Shown here in pieces: positions 12,501-21,330 of a stretch of DNA of 64,000 nt (position 1 is its first letter; each line of letters starts with the position of its first letter). This DNA comes from Aphrophora alni (taxonomy: Eukaryota; Arthropoda; Insecta; Hemiptera; Aphrophoridae). The translations under genes were made by a program, and so were the position numbers. The notes beneath the pieces were generated by a model. It had not been told where the DNA came from, searched no databases, and saw only the letters and a list, made by a program, of their open reading frames with translations. The DNA lies in the NCBI GenBank assembly GCA_963513935.1, contig OY740772.1, positions 12,246,098 to 12,310,097 on the forward strand. Direction: 5' to 3'.

Positions 12501-15500
12501 TTGAACCTGAAAGTAGTGATTTGGAACATCTTCCACCTGTATTTGAAATTATTGAACCAAATGTACAACAAGAGAAACCCGTTGATGATCCAAACAAGGC
12601 TGCAGAAGTAGATGAGCATCCAGCAACAGTTTTAACTACAAAGGAAGAAAGTGTTACGATCACACCATTATCTGATGATAAAGAACAGAATGTAATTGAT
12701 GGATCTGCTGAATCTGTTAATACTATAAAAGAAACTGATCAACCACAACCTGAAGAACCTAACAATGCTGTAGAATCATCTGATGAGCAATCTGTAACAA
12801 TTTCTGGAACACCAGAAGACACCGCTACAAAATCACCATTATCTGATAATGAAGAACCAAACATTATTGATGAACCCATAGAAACTGTAAATGTAGAAAA
12901 AGATTCTAGCCCGGTAAAACTTGACGAACCTAATAAGGTTGGAGAACCAATTCTTGAGAATTCTTCAGCAGTTCCTGCTTCACCAGAAGATAGTGCTACA
13001 GTTTCACCATTATCTGACAACAAAGAACCCAGTATAGTTCAAGAACCAATAGAATCAGTTCAACCCGTAGAAGAATCTGTTCATAAAGAACCTTCTAAAG
13101 ATCCTATCAATGATGAAAAAACTTCAGAAGTTCCTAACTCACCAGAATTAAGTCCAACAAATATACCATTACTATCATCTGACAGTAAAGAACCAAGTAC
13201 TGACGTGCCAGTAGAATCTGTTAACACTGTACAAGAATCTTCTGTATCAGGATCAAATGATCCCGAAAAAGGTACATATTCAAGTTCAGTATCTGAAGTT
13301 AATACGGAAATACCTCAGAAAATATCAGATAAAATTGTGCCATCACAGCCAAGTTCTGTGAATATCAATGAAGTTTCCAAACCTGTTGGGGAAGAATCTA
13401 CTGCTGATAATGTAGACAAACCGATTGTTAGTGATGAAACAGTGACAAATTCTCCAATAAGTGAGGCTACAGTAACTGATACACCTAGTCACTCAACTAG
13501 CAATGAACAAGTCAGTCAAGATGAAAAAGATATCCATTCCAATCAAGATTTAGCAAAACCAGAAATAAATAATGTTTTAGATACATCCAGTCCTAACTTG
13601 TCTGAAAATACAGAAAGTGCTCAACCAAATCAACCATTAGAAAATAATGAAGATGTTTCTCAAATAACTCATGGAGACAATGAGCTACCAATAGTTCCTA
13701 ACATTGATTCAACCAACATTATGGATCAGAAGACGGAAAGTCCAGAAGTTTTAGGTACATCAGATTCAGAGCAACCATTATCTCCTGCAGAAGAAGTAAC
13801 ATCACAGACTTTAATTGAAGATGATCATCCACAAACATCTAATTCTGTGGCACCATCACAACCTGATATTTCAACAAATGTTGAAATTGAACAACCAACT
13901 AATGTAGAACATGATGATAAAAAACCTGATGAAATTCCAACTGTAGCAAGTGTAGAATTACCAGACAAATCTGATGTCTCAGAGAGTACAAAGGATCAAG
14001 AAAGTGAAAAAGAATCTACTTCGACTGATAAAAAAAAAGAAACAAAACAACCAATAAATGAAGTAAATCCTACTCAGTCAGGAATAGAAGAGGGAGAATT
14101 ACCCATTAGTCAACAAAACACACCTGTAAAGACTGATTCCACTTTAGAAGAAACTAAACCTGAAGGTCAAGGATCTCCAACAATTGTTGGTATTACTGAA
14201 TCACCTGCTGCAGATGAAATTGAAAGTCAACATAATTTAGAACCATCTACTGACATTGCTTCTCCAATTTCAACTGAAGAAGTAAATCAGCCTTTAATTC
14301 CAGAATCTGATAATCTTGTAACGAAAGCTCCAGAATTATTAAATGAAAAAGATGAAACAATTAGCACTGTAACTGAATCGATTCAAACTGTACAGTCAGG
14401 TGATCCTGTTAGTCCAAACATACCAACAAAGGATGTTTCTTCTGATAATGAAGCAAACAAAGTAGTTCCTACAGTACAGTTTGATTCATCACCTGCTGAA
14501 GGATCTGGACCATCTGTTTCTGAAACTGATCTGAACACACAAGGACCTATTACAGTAAATGATTTGACTGTTCCTGACGTTGTTATACCTTCTGTAGTTG
14601 TAGAAAGTGATCTATCGAACACTGATTTGAACAGCGGTTCTGGCGAGTCTACTGATAAGACTGAAACAAACCCTGAACCCATTAACATTGATGCGTTATC
14701 AACCACACAAGAAACTCAACCCTCATCTACTGAATCAGAAGTAGTAATGCCTGTTGAAACTGTTCCTTCAGAATCTGATGCTACAAATGTTGGTGCATCT
14801 GAACCATCCTCAGGAGAATCTGACACGTCTGTGAATACTGAGACTGAAACTATTATAGCTGAAAGTATTGGAGAAGAAAAACCACCAGCACTACCTGCTG
14901 TACCAGACACATCAGTCACTAGTGATGCTGTTCCAGATGAGGAGATTCCTTCAACAGTTGCTGAAGTTGACCAAACTCCATCAGAGACACCACTTGAAAA
15001 AGATACAAATGAAAAGCCAATTGAATCAGAAAAGCCAATTGAATCAGAAAAGCCAATTGGGTCAGAAATCTCAGAATCATCTCCAACAGTTCAAGAAGAG
15101 CCTTCATCTTCTGAACCTTCTACTTCTGATGAAAACGCAGTAACAGAAACTGCACAAGTTCCTCAACACACTGAAACTGATTATAAACCACAATTACACC
15201 AAACGGTTATTGCAGAGACATCTTCAGTACACGCAAGTTCCTCTCCTAAGCTTCCGGAAACTGAAGAAGATAAGCCAGAATTACCTACTGATGAAGTAAC
15301 ACACGATGATGACAAAATTATATTCCCTGAAGTAACTGATGATAGTATACAAACAAATGCCCCACCCAGTCTAATATCAGAAGAAGCTTTGAACGAATTA
15401 GCTTCTGGTCAACAGCTTACTCCTCAGAAACCAGCATTACCACATTTACCAGGTTACTACCCAGGCGGTGACAGTAGTTTTGGTCCTCTTCCAATTCCAG

Positions 15501-18263
15501 GTTGGACTCCAAAACCATACCTACCGGAAACATCATCAGAAGAATCTAACACTGAAGATGAAGAAGAACATCCTTCTGAAGGAGATATGGACTATGGTGG
15601 ATCTGAAGATGGTGCTTTTGGACCTGGAACTTGTCGTTATGGTGGAAAAGTATACGTTTCAGCTCAACAAATACCGCGAGATGATCCTTGCGACTTCTGT
15701 TTCTGTTTTAGAAGTGATATAATTTGTCTTCAACAGAGTTGTCCTCCACCAATTCACAGATGCCGTCAAGAATCAATTAAAGGATTCTGCTGCCCACGAT
15801 ATGAATGTCCTGTATCCATGGCAACAACATTAAACATAACTAGTACCACAACTACAACGACAACAACTTTACCACCACTTTTCTTTGCTCATGCCTACAA
15901 AGGTGCTGCAAGAAGAACTGGGTGTCAAGTGAGAGGAATATCTTATTCGGTAGGAGATGAAATTAAATCAGCATCTGGGCCTTGTCTCCAATGCATGTAA
16001 GTAATACTTTTCTTATTTCCTATCTAATAACTTGAAAAATTCAGTGAGATATGTATAGCCATTATTTAAATGTAAATTAATAAACCAAGGATTGTTAATC
16101 TAATTTTACTTTCTCACATAAATTACTTTCTATTTTCTTTATAGAGAAAGTTATGTGATGAGTCAAAAATTGATGTTGAGTTTTTAAGGATATATATATC
16201 AATACTTGAGGACACTTGGTCCTGTGTATATAAAATAATTTGAGGTCCCTTAAATCCTAACACATAGTTTTTTAATTGATGTTTGTCTGTCTAGGATTTT
16301 TCGTCTCTAAAGCCCAAACCCATGGATCAAATTTGGTATGTGGACATATTTGTCCATATCTTGGGACTTCATACCATATTTTTGATAACTAAAAATTTTG
16401 TTGTTGTTATCACAACAACAAAATACGATTTTCTCAAAATTGGCTCTTTTACTTATTACCCAAAGTGATTTCGTTTATTAAATTTCATATTTCACCAAAA
16501 TTTGTATGAAATTCATTAGAGACCAAACCAATAAATGTGATTTTTCCTAGCCAAGTACTTTCAAATTTGAGTTGCTGCTATTATGTTTTAGGTTCATATT
16601 TAGTTGAACCCATAAAAGTCCCCCAGGTACCAATTTAAACCGAATTAACATTTTTTTGAGATATCCATACAGTTGTACATGCTGACAAACATTTAATAAA
16701 ATCACTTTTGGGCTCAACCCAAAACACATCAATCCTAAAACATCTCAACATGAATTTCTTCCCCCATTATGTCTATATAAAGAGTGAGAAAATAAAACTG
16801 AAAATGGTCATCATTAAATGAAAGAAACCACAATTTAACAATACCCTCAGGAGTTCATGAGTATAGGTGTGGCAATCCTGAGGGCCCAACTATATCTACT
16901 CCTTTTTACATGTAGCCTTGGGCTAGATACCGATCTTTTATCTTTCCGATCAACTCCTATTGATCCCTTCCGACCCTGACTCTATTAGAGTATGTGATGA
17001 ATAGGAGTCTTTATTTTATGTTTTTATCTTCCTTTTTTATAAGGTGATGATCACCTTTCACCTTTAAACAATAAGGAGTAAAAAATCTGCAATAAACCCT
17101 TTATTTGATGAAGGAGATGTTTTTCTTGTAGCAATGAGGTTTGTCTACATGTAACAACTGAGGTGATGAAATGTTATCTTGAATGAAGTGTTCATTGTAT
17201 TTTCATTCATTTGATTTGAAGTTTCCACAAGTGCTGCTCATTTGAAATGATAAAAATGTTTATTTATAATTTATAAATAAACTTTTATGATTTATTTTAT
17301 ACAAAGCTAAGATATGTGTTAGGCTGGCTGCACACTAAACCAATACGATATATTATATTTTAAGGTTGTAAGAAGCGATACTAGATAATTATGTTGTAAG
17401 ATAGGTATCACTAGTGCTCATTCATATCATGTTGTTGTGGCTAAACATGTGTGCACCACTAAGATATTAGGCAACACGCTTTGCCTATAGCGTTGCTTAA
17501 TATTATACGATAATTCAAAGTGGGGAAAATATTTAGAGGTTTAAGTAATGCTTTAAGCTTCTTAATTTCTTTCAATAATAGTGTTCGAAATAGTCCTGTT
17601 TATAAACTGTAAGACTACCATAAAACTGATATGGTAAATTTGACCAAGAAGACCATTGCAGCCCAATTTTAAAGACATTAGTAAGAAGTCACATTGTGCA
17701 AGTTAAGCTATCATGAGTTGTAAAAAGAAATGAAAACTTTTAGACCCCAATCTATAACATTCTTCAAATATCTTTTCATACTGATATAGTTCTCTTGCAA
17801 GTACAGAAGAAGTGTGTTGTGCATTCATTAAATTATACGACTCCAACCAATAATTTCTTTCAATTCTTTCTCCTGTTTTTCAAATACCAATACATCATGA
17901 AAACATCATCTTCACCATAAAAGCTCATTATTTCTGAACTGGCTAGAAAATATTGCTCCTACCAACAAATTATATCTCTTCGATGTACAACAAATTTATC
18001 TTCCGATGAAAGATCGTTCGATATACACTGTATCGCTCTAGTGTGTAGCCTGCCTTACAGTTAATTTAATTTTCAATAAAATTTTTGCTCTAACTTTCTA
18101 GTAAAAAAAAGGTATTCATTTTGTTTTAAATATTCACTAATCAACCTTCTATTTTTACAGATGTGGTGCGGATGGGCAAATGCAATGCGATCCAAAAATA
18201 TGCAGTCCAGAACCAATGTTAAGAAAAATGATGGAAGCCGCAGTCAGTCGCCGTCGAAGGTGA
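393..18263 (+). CDS. Tnc: Tenectin-like secreted VWC-domain matrix protein (3' part of gene)
   Basis: Join 393-517, 1654-1801, 3705-3977, 5191-10302, 11109-15996, 18161-18263. Every junction is AG/GT and the frame is preserved, giving 3548 codons plus TGA; upstream exons are outside the window. The product has four full VWC domains (cysteine patterns CxxCxC...CC...C) and a short fifth, an RGD in VWC2, and two huge acidic linkers rich in Ser, Thr, Pro, Glu, Asp and Lys with no cysteine that I can see. Known of the family: insect tenectin is a secreted apical matrix protein of epidermis, hindgut and tracheae, with several VWC domains, mucin-like linkers and an RGD that binds integrin alphaPS2-betaPS. 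Orthology is inferred from this architecture, not from an alignment; another VWC/mucin protein such as a kielin-like or hemolectin-like one is less likely because no VWD, TIL or TSP domain is seen. The linkers are far longer than I would expect and carry tandem arrays. The signal peptide is not visible. Confidence 0.82.
518..1653 (+). other. Tenectin intron (phase 0) carrying a LINE 3' relic
   Basis: This is an AT-rich intron between two tenectin-like exons. Apart from the non-LTR retrotransposon scrap at about 890-1390 I see nothing functional in it. Confidence 0.7.
890..1390 (+). mobile_element. Decayed non-LTR retrotransposon 3' end
   Basis: Broken reading frames contain the segment ...RMARRTLEKVEKRKRP followed by a W-N-D context. 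This resembles the conserved tail of LINE reverse transcriptases in which 'LRWFGHVMRM...NR.PRRALE' precedes a basic run. A second copy of the same family lies at 56700-57190; shared words include 'gatttgagcaaactacaagc' against 'gatctgagtaaactgtaagc'. It has several stops and is dead. The clade is not assigned. Confidence 0.6.
1654..1801 (+). CDS. Tnc: Tenectin-like exon b: rest of VWC1
   Basis: The acceptor is ttattttccag and the donor is tgtg/gttagt. It encodes the body of VWC1, with CELCYC, an internal C...C pair and the CCPVRYDCG ending. The reading frame leaves in phase 1, one base into the codon after the last cysteine. The same phase and position recur at the ends of the next two exons. 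Confidence 0.87.
1802..3704 (+). other. Tenectin intron (phase 1) with antisense LINE relic
   Basis: The intron holds a decayed reverse-transcriptase fragment on the minus strand (about 2440-3260). The remainder, including about 3260-3500, looks like old repeat sequence with no coding signal. Confidence 0.7.
2440..3260 (-). mobile_element. Decayed Jockey-type LINE reverse transcriptase
   Basis: Read on the minus strand, several frames together show the RT signature CAPQGSVVGPIIFVLFTNDLP, then the catalytic-box remnant FMMYSDDSL (consensus F/Y-A-D-D), then a thumb region, and finally the C-terminal HTYNTRNASNFTTQYN motif seen in Jockey-group elements. Stops and frame changes lie between these blocks, so the copy is dead. 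The 5' part (endonuclease) is missing. It is antisense to the host gene and intronic. Confidence 0.8.
3705..3977 (+). CDS. Tnc: Tenectin-like exon c: VWC2 with RGD
   Basis: This symmetric phase 1-1 exon is flanked by ttctgtttag and g/gtaagt. It encodes a short linker (DYDEAPTTERINSGG...) and one complete VWC domain starting GCNYNG, with CEHCYC, C...C, CCPTTYECG. The tripeptide RGD (codons 3866-3874) sits just after the CxC pair, in a surface loop by analogy with solved VWC folds. Known: tenectin is an RGD-dependent integrin ligand in Drosophila. The exon boundaries coincide with the module, as expected for exon shuffling or duplication. Confidence 0.88.
3978..5190 (+). other. Tenectin intron (phase 1) with family A copy
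   Basis: This AT-rich intron contains a reverse-oriented family A repeat at about 4730-4970. No coding or structured element is otherwise visible. Confidence 0.65.
4730..4970 (-). repeat. Family A dispersed repeat
   Basis: This is a minus-strand copy, marked by 'agccctggattgctttaat', 'agtgtcagaatag', 'aaatccagctaggatacc' and 'caggattataacacccat', the complements in order of the family A landmarks. It lies within a tenectin intron. Confidence 0.6.
5191..10302 (+). CDS. Tnc: Tenectin-like giant exon d: acidic repeat region and VWC3
   Basis: The acceptor is acctttcag, the donor g/gtaagt, and the length 5112 nt (phase 1-1). About 1640 residues of disordered chain rich in Glu, Ser, Asp, Lys, Pro and Thr precede a VWC domain beginning GSCLVDGKTYY (cysteine at 10113) and ending CCPSYACG. 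No cysteine or hydrophobic core is evident before the VWC, so the linker should be an extended polyanion; many Ser/Thr could carry O-glycans. It includes three tandem arrays (5256-5375, 5532-6035, 7150-7434). A start codon at 5172 gives a longer open frame, but it lies in the intron tail and is not a real start. The open antisense frames over this exon are products of the repeats. Confidence 0.88.
5256..5375 (+). repeat. 24-bp coding tandem repeat, five units
   Basis: Five in-frame copies of an 8-residue unit, E/D-D-S-S-L-N-K-P and variants (last two ESALDKLE-like), begin 65 bases into giant exon d. Units are multiples of three bases, so copy-number change keeps the frame. Confidence 0.88.
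5532..6035 (+). repeat. 39-bp coding tandem repeat, thirteen units
   Basis: Thirteen successive units share the 13-residue pattern A-L-E-T-S-D-K-K-E-S-E/D-S-P; one unit lacks a lysine (36 bp). A degenerate fourteenth follows (TVENNESNKKESES). Central units are nearly identical at DNA level, pointing to recent unequal exchange or slippage. Each repeat carries acidic, lysine pair and Ser/Thr-Pro features typical of the whole linker. Confidence 0.93.
7150..7434 (+). repeat. About 60-bp coding tandem repeat, five units
   Basis: Five diverged units follow the pattern T-K-E-S-S-S-E-E-D-K-S-Q-E-S-D-K-E-K-D-T, about 19-22 residues each. They are more diverged than the 39-bp array, so probably older. 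Confidence 0.8.
10303..11108 (+). other. Tenectin intron (phase 1) between the giant exons
   Basis: This is an 806-nt intron bounded by g/gtaagt and ctgttccag. It holds a 3' scrap of family A at about 10870-10955 (ending 'ctttaaacaacaaggaaa'). Nothing else is recognised. Confidence 0.7.
11109..15996 (+). CDS. Tnc: Tenectin-like giant exon e: second acidic linker, VWC4, start of VWC5
   Basis: The acceptor is ctgttccag and the donor cat/gtaagt; 4888 nt, entering in phase 1 and leaving in phase 2. About 1500 residues of disordered S/T/P/E/D-rich chain lead into a Pro/Gly segment (LPHLPGYYPGG), an acidic stretch, then VWC4 (GTCRYGG..., first cysteine at 15632, ending CCPRYECP). A threonine tract with an N-glycosylation sequon (NIT) separates it from the start of VWC5 (TGCQVRGISYSVG...). 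The linker contains a degenerate repeat of about 60 residues and a short 6-residue triplication. Its build parallels exon d, suggesting an ancient exon duplication, but the linker sequences are no longer clearly alignable by eye. Confidence 0.88.
12655..13230 (+). repeat. Degenerate long coding repeat, about four units
   Basis: Four loosely spaced copies of a motif like T-x-S-P-L-S-D-N-K-E-P-x-I-x-x-E-P-I-E-S-V, spaced about 50-65 residues, lie inside exon e. Identity is low, so unit borders are approximate. Confidence 0.6.
15011..15067 (+). repeat. 18-bp coding tandem repeat, three units
   Basis: Three near-perfect copies of E-K-P-I-E-S occur, the third reading E-K-P-I-G-S. They are in frame with exon e. 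Confidence 0.85.
16270..16510 (+). repeat. Family C repeat fragment
   Basis: The words 'aagcccaaacccatggatca' and 'caaatttggtatgtggac' match the 59900-60060 copy ('agtccaaacatgtgggccga', 'caaatttggtgtgtgaat'). A perfect 12-bp-arm hairpin lies at 16396-16423. Confidence 0.5.
16838..17075 (+). repeat. Family A dispersed repeat
   Basis: This is a near full-length plus-strand copy. It runs from 'accctcaggagttcatgag' through 'ggtgtggcaatcctgagg', 'catgtagccttgggctagat' and 'gaccctgactctattagag' to 'ctttaaacaataagga'. Confidence 0.65.
17322..18054. mobile_element. Harbinger-like MITE with TTA target duplication
   Basis: The left end GGCTGGCTGCACACTAAACC and the right end (complement) GGCAGGCTACACACTAGAGC form imperfect terminal inverted repeats. 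They are directly flanked by TTA at 17319-17321 and 18055-18057. A three-base TWA duplication is typical of the PIF/Harbinger superfamily. The 733-bp body shows no transposase frame. It lies in the last tenectin intron. Confidence 0.72.
18161..18263 (+). CDS. Tnc: Tenectin-like last exon: end of VWC5 and C-terminus
   Basis: The acceptor is atttttacag. The first base completes an ATA codon begun in exon e; the reading continues CGADGQMQCDPKICSPEP and ends AVSRRRR before TGA (18261-18263). This completes a short VWC domain without the second CC...C half. The ATG at 18161 that opens another frame is a by-product. The basic tail after the last cysteine is unusual next to such an acidic protein. 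Confidence 0.87.
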
Positions 18264-19175
18264 AGTCAGATAAACGTTTAGTGAGAGACAATTCCACGGG
18301 TGCCAAAAAAACACCTCACAAAGTGACTTTCAGGACAGTGTGATTCAGTTTTTAAAAAATATGAGACTTAGAGAAATGAAATCCCGTTATTACGGTATCT
18401 TAGCTGCCATGGACTCTGTGCTCAATGTTTTGTCCGGCTGTCCAGCCCCTATAGGCGTGCAATACCAATATGAATGAGTTGAATGAATGTTTTTAAAACT
18501 TTTATAATCAGCGTGTTTAGATGGATCAAGACTTTTAAAGTTGTATAAATGGTGCTAAATGTACGGCAGTTCAATTGATTTGTGTAAATTATAATAGTAG
18601 TCAATTTAGAAACATCTAAATATTCTGCTAATTTTAGTTGTATACTCAAAATAAGCTCATTTTAGTAAATTGATTCATTTATCTGAATCGATTTGCTTCA
18701 TTTTTTTAATGTTTTATGATACATATACATATTGCTACTCGTATATGTATAGATTATCATGAAAACTTAAAAAGCCTAAATAGTTTGATCGGTAGAAACC
18801 TATTGTATTTTTTTTTCTTTTTTTTATATTTAAAAAAATATTATTTATTAATTTTTTAAACAACCACCAATTATTTTTATTAACTTTTATTCAAGTTTAA
18901 AAGATTTCTGCCCCTTGAACATTTAGACTACTTTTGTAAATGTCTAAGTTTTTATAATAATTTAAGTTTATCTCTAGAATTAAGCTATTTATGTATACAT
19001 ATTTAAGGACAAGAATGAATACTTAGAAATACAGTAATTATTGTGATTTTTGAATGTAAGCGTGTAAGAGTGAATACGAGTGTGAGTGATTTTTGTAATA
19101 TTGATGTGTATACAGAAAAATACACTTTTGTAAAAGTACTAGGAAGGAATAAAAATTTATAAATAATTTTTGTGT
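18264..19175 (+). other. Probable 3' UTR of the tenectin-like gene
   Basis: AT-rich sequence after TGA runs without a coding frame to the AATAAA at 19148. The end is inferred from that signal and the GT/T-rich 'tttttgtgttgtattttc' just after it. Confidence 0.6.
19148..19153 (+). terminator. Polyadenylation signal AATAAA
   Basis: AATAAA is followed within 25 bases by a TGTGTTGTATTTT element, as expected downstream of a cleavage site. It is the best-supported signal I find after the tenectin stop. Confidence 0.6.
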
Positions 19176-19689
19176 TGTATTTTCATCTAATTTTATTTTC
19201 CTATTTAAATAAATAGTGAAGAATCACATCATTTGGAGATATTGATGGCAGAGCTTGGATCTCATTAGGAGGTTAAGATTTATAAGGCAACTAATGAAAT
19301 AACTGTATTTTTTAAATTAGGTGCCCTTATTTTAAAATAAAACCAACCTCCAGTTTTTGTGGAAAGATATGAAGTTCTCCAAGATCTAAATATACAGGGA
19401 TTGAATTGGAATGAATTTGTATGCCATTTATTTAAAATTGAAGCACATATTTTATTTAAAAGGTAATAAACTGTTAAAACTTGTAATCGTTTTAAATTAT
19501 GTTAAAAACAACACAAATAATTATTACATATGCCTCAATTTGAAGTAAATAACATAAAAACACATACAATGCTTTCTTTATTCATAAGGTAATTAAATCC
19601 AATAACTATGAGAAATAACTGGTACTATCATGAATTTTTGGGTGTAATTATGTTTTTTATCGATGACTGGGTTATCCTTTATCCTACAA

Positions 19690-19715
19690 TTTTTTTTTTT
19701 TTTTTTTTTTTTTTT
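19690..19715. repeat. Poly(T) tract
   Basis: About 26 uninterrupted T. It could be the tail of an inserted minus-strand retroelement, but no body is recognised. The 19176-19745 stretch otherwise shows nothing. Confidence 0.8.
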
Positions 19716-20039
19716 ACCATTAAATGAGGAAGCATTTTGTCTCTTATGGGAACTTGAACACAATTTCTAACAAATATTTTTATTAAATCAAACACATTTT
19801 TACAACAATATCACCATCTTCAGTGATCCATGAGGTACAATAACTAACCTAGTTCTGTGCCACGCCATGTATGTATATAGAATGCAGAAGAAGGACATAG
19901 TCTAAAACAAATTTGCAAACTTTTTAAATTATAAGGTGTTAACAAATGCCCTATGTTATTCTAACTAATACAATATTATTAAACTAATATATTATATGAT
20001 TTCCATAATGCCTTGCAACTTTCATTGGGTCAAGCAGTC

Positions 20040-20265
20040 GTTGTTCAGAAGGTTCTTACACAGGTTTTTCGGTATATCTTATACCATCATTAGATGACGA
20101 ACACAATTACAACTCTGAACACTAATATTCATTACACAAAAACAAATTAACATAATTAATAATGAATATTAATATTCAGTCTGTGTAACTGTGTTCGTCA
20201 TCTGATGATGGAATAAGATATATCGAAACAGCTGTTATGACAAAATAAAGAACCTTCTAAACAAC
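20040..20265. mobile_element. Foldback MITE (inner)
   Basis: Left arm 20040-20112 and right arm 20184-20265 are imperfect inverted repeats of about 70-80 bp. Shared words (in one orientation) are 'gttgttcagaaggttctt', 'cggtatatcttataccatca' and 'agatgacgaacacaatta'. The spacer is about 70 bp. It lies inside the outer foldback element. Confidence 0.7.
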
Positions 20266-20286
20266 TATGGCTGTTAAATAATATTC

Positions 20287-20292
<6 letters not shown>

Positions 20293-20333
<41 letters not shown>
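20293..20333. repeat. (AT)n microsatellite
   Basis: About 20 uninterrupted AT units, next to the right arm of the outer foldback element. Confidence 0.95.
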
Positions 20334-20336
<3 letters not shown>

Positions 20337-20999
20337 TGATTATTGTAGCTCATTTATCACTGAAGATGGCAACATTGTAGGTGAAACGTGTTTGATTTAA
20401 CAAACATATTTGTGTCAAGTTTTATTTCAATTTTAAACATCTCACAAGTCAAGATCAATATTATTTTTTTGCCTCTTGTAAACTTTTTGTAAAGTTAATG
20501 GTTTTCAAGATATCCAACATTACAAATTTTAAACAACTACCATTTTAAAAATATAATAAATAAACTCTTCATTTTTGGTTACACTTGTAAAATGGAACAT
20601 TAAAAATACTAATACCAAATTTGAATTCCATATGCTACCTATTTGCTAAGTGAAGTTTTTTTTAATAAATGACAAAATGCCAGATTAAAAGGAAAGTAAG
20701 CGTTATTGGACATGTTTCATGTGGACTTTTTTCTTTATTTTAACCAAAGGAATCACCACCTGATTTTTGGTAATATAATAATCAACAATCTTCATAATAC
20801 TATTAATAATGATCATTACTTATTATTTACGTTTATTCATTTTTTAAATTCTGTCAATTTCATTTAAGATAAAATTTTATACTTTTATGTTTGACAAAAT
20901 GTAATTACTGAATATAAACATACACTTCCACCCAAAACACACAATATCAAAATTAAATTAAATATAATTAAGAAAACAAATCTTTAACTTTCTTACTTA

Positions 21000-21330
21000 A
21001 CCATCTATAAAATAAATCAAAACTAATTGTCACCAAAAATGTCAGTTTGGTAGTTGTCAATTAAAAGGTGAAAATAAACCATGGATACCGTCTTTCATAG
21101 AATATGTACATATTTAAATAGAGCCTGTCAAGGTTATTTTTTTCCAATTATTTCTGAACCGTAATATTTTTTTTTACACAGATTTGGGTCTCTAATCGCC
21201 TTAAATTTCAATATAATTATAATAATATTAGTATAACTAATTTATAGAAATGACATCTTTTTATAACAGCCACGATGGCTGATTTTTTTTTTTTTTTTTC
21301 ACCTATAACTCACAAATTTACATTTTTGGA
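21000..21330 (-). repeat. Family C repeat, reverse copy
   Basis: The words 'gtcaccaaaaatgtcagttt', 'ggtagttgtcaattaaaagg' and 'gaaaataaaccatgg' are the complement of the 3' part of the 47770-48310 copy. A truncated remainder with 'cctataactcacaaattt' follows. The flanks 20430-21000 and 21330-22030 show nothing recognisable. Confidence 0.55.

Larger units (their letters stand above)
15997..18160 (+). other. Last tenectin intron (phase 2) packed with repeats
   Basis: This 2.2-kb intron contains a family C segment (about 16270-16510), a family A copy (16838-17075) and a Harbinger-like MITE (17322-18054). It breaks VWC5 inside its CxC pair. Confidence 0.75.
19748..20425. mobile_element. Foldback MITE (outer), interrupted by another
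   Basis: The left arm (19748-19850) contains 'ttaaatcaaacaca', 'caccatcttcagtgatcc' and 'tgaggtacaataact'. The right arm (20325-20425) contains the complements in reverse order: 'attgtagctcatttatcact', 'gaagatggcaacattg', 'gaaacgtgtttgatttaa'. A smaller related copy lies at 29131-29375, where the arms are close together, so here the centre was split by the element at 20040-20265. Confidence 0.7.

Noticed and set aside
18161..18343. 60-codon plus-strand frame starting at 18161
   Set aside because: It is a different frame from the one entered by splicing from exon e; the spliced frame gives a VWC-like CxC...C pattern and stops at 18263.
20202..20229. Calling a hammerhead ribozyme outright
   Set aside because: The core bases are present but the stem II pair next to the core is not formed and stems I and III are not evident; kept only as a finding.
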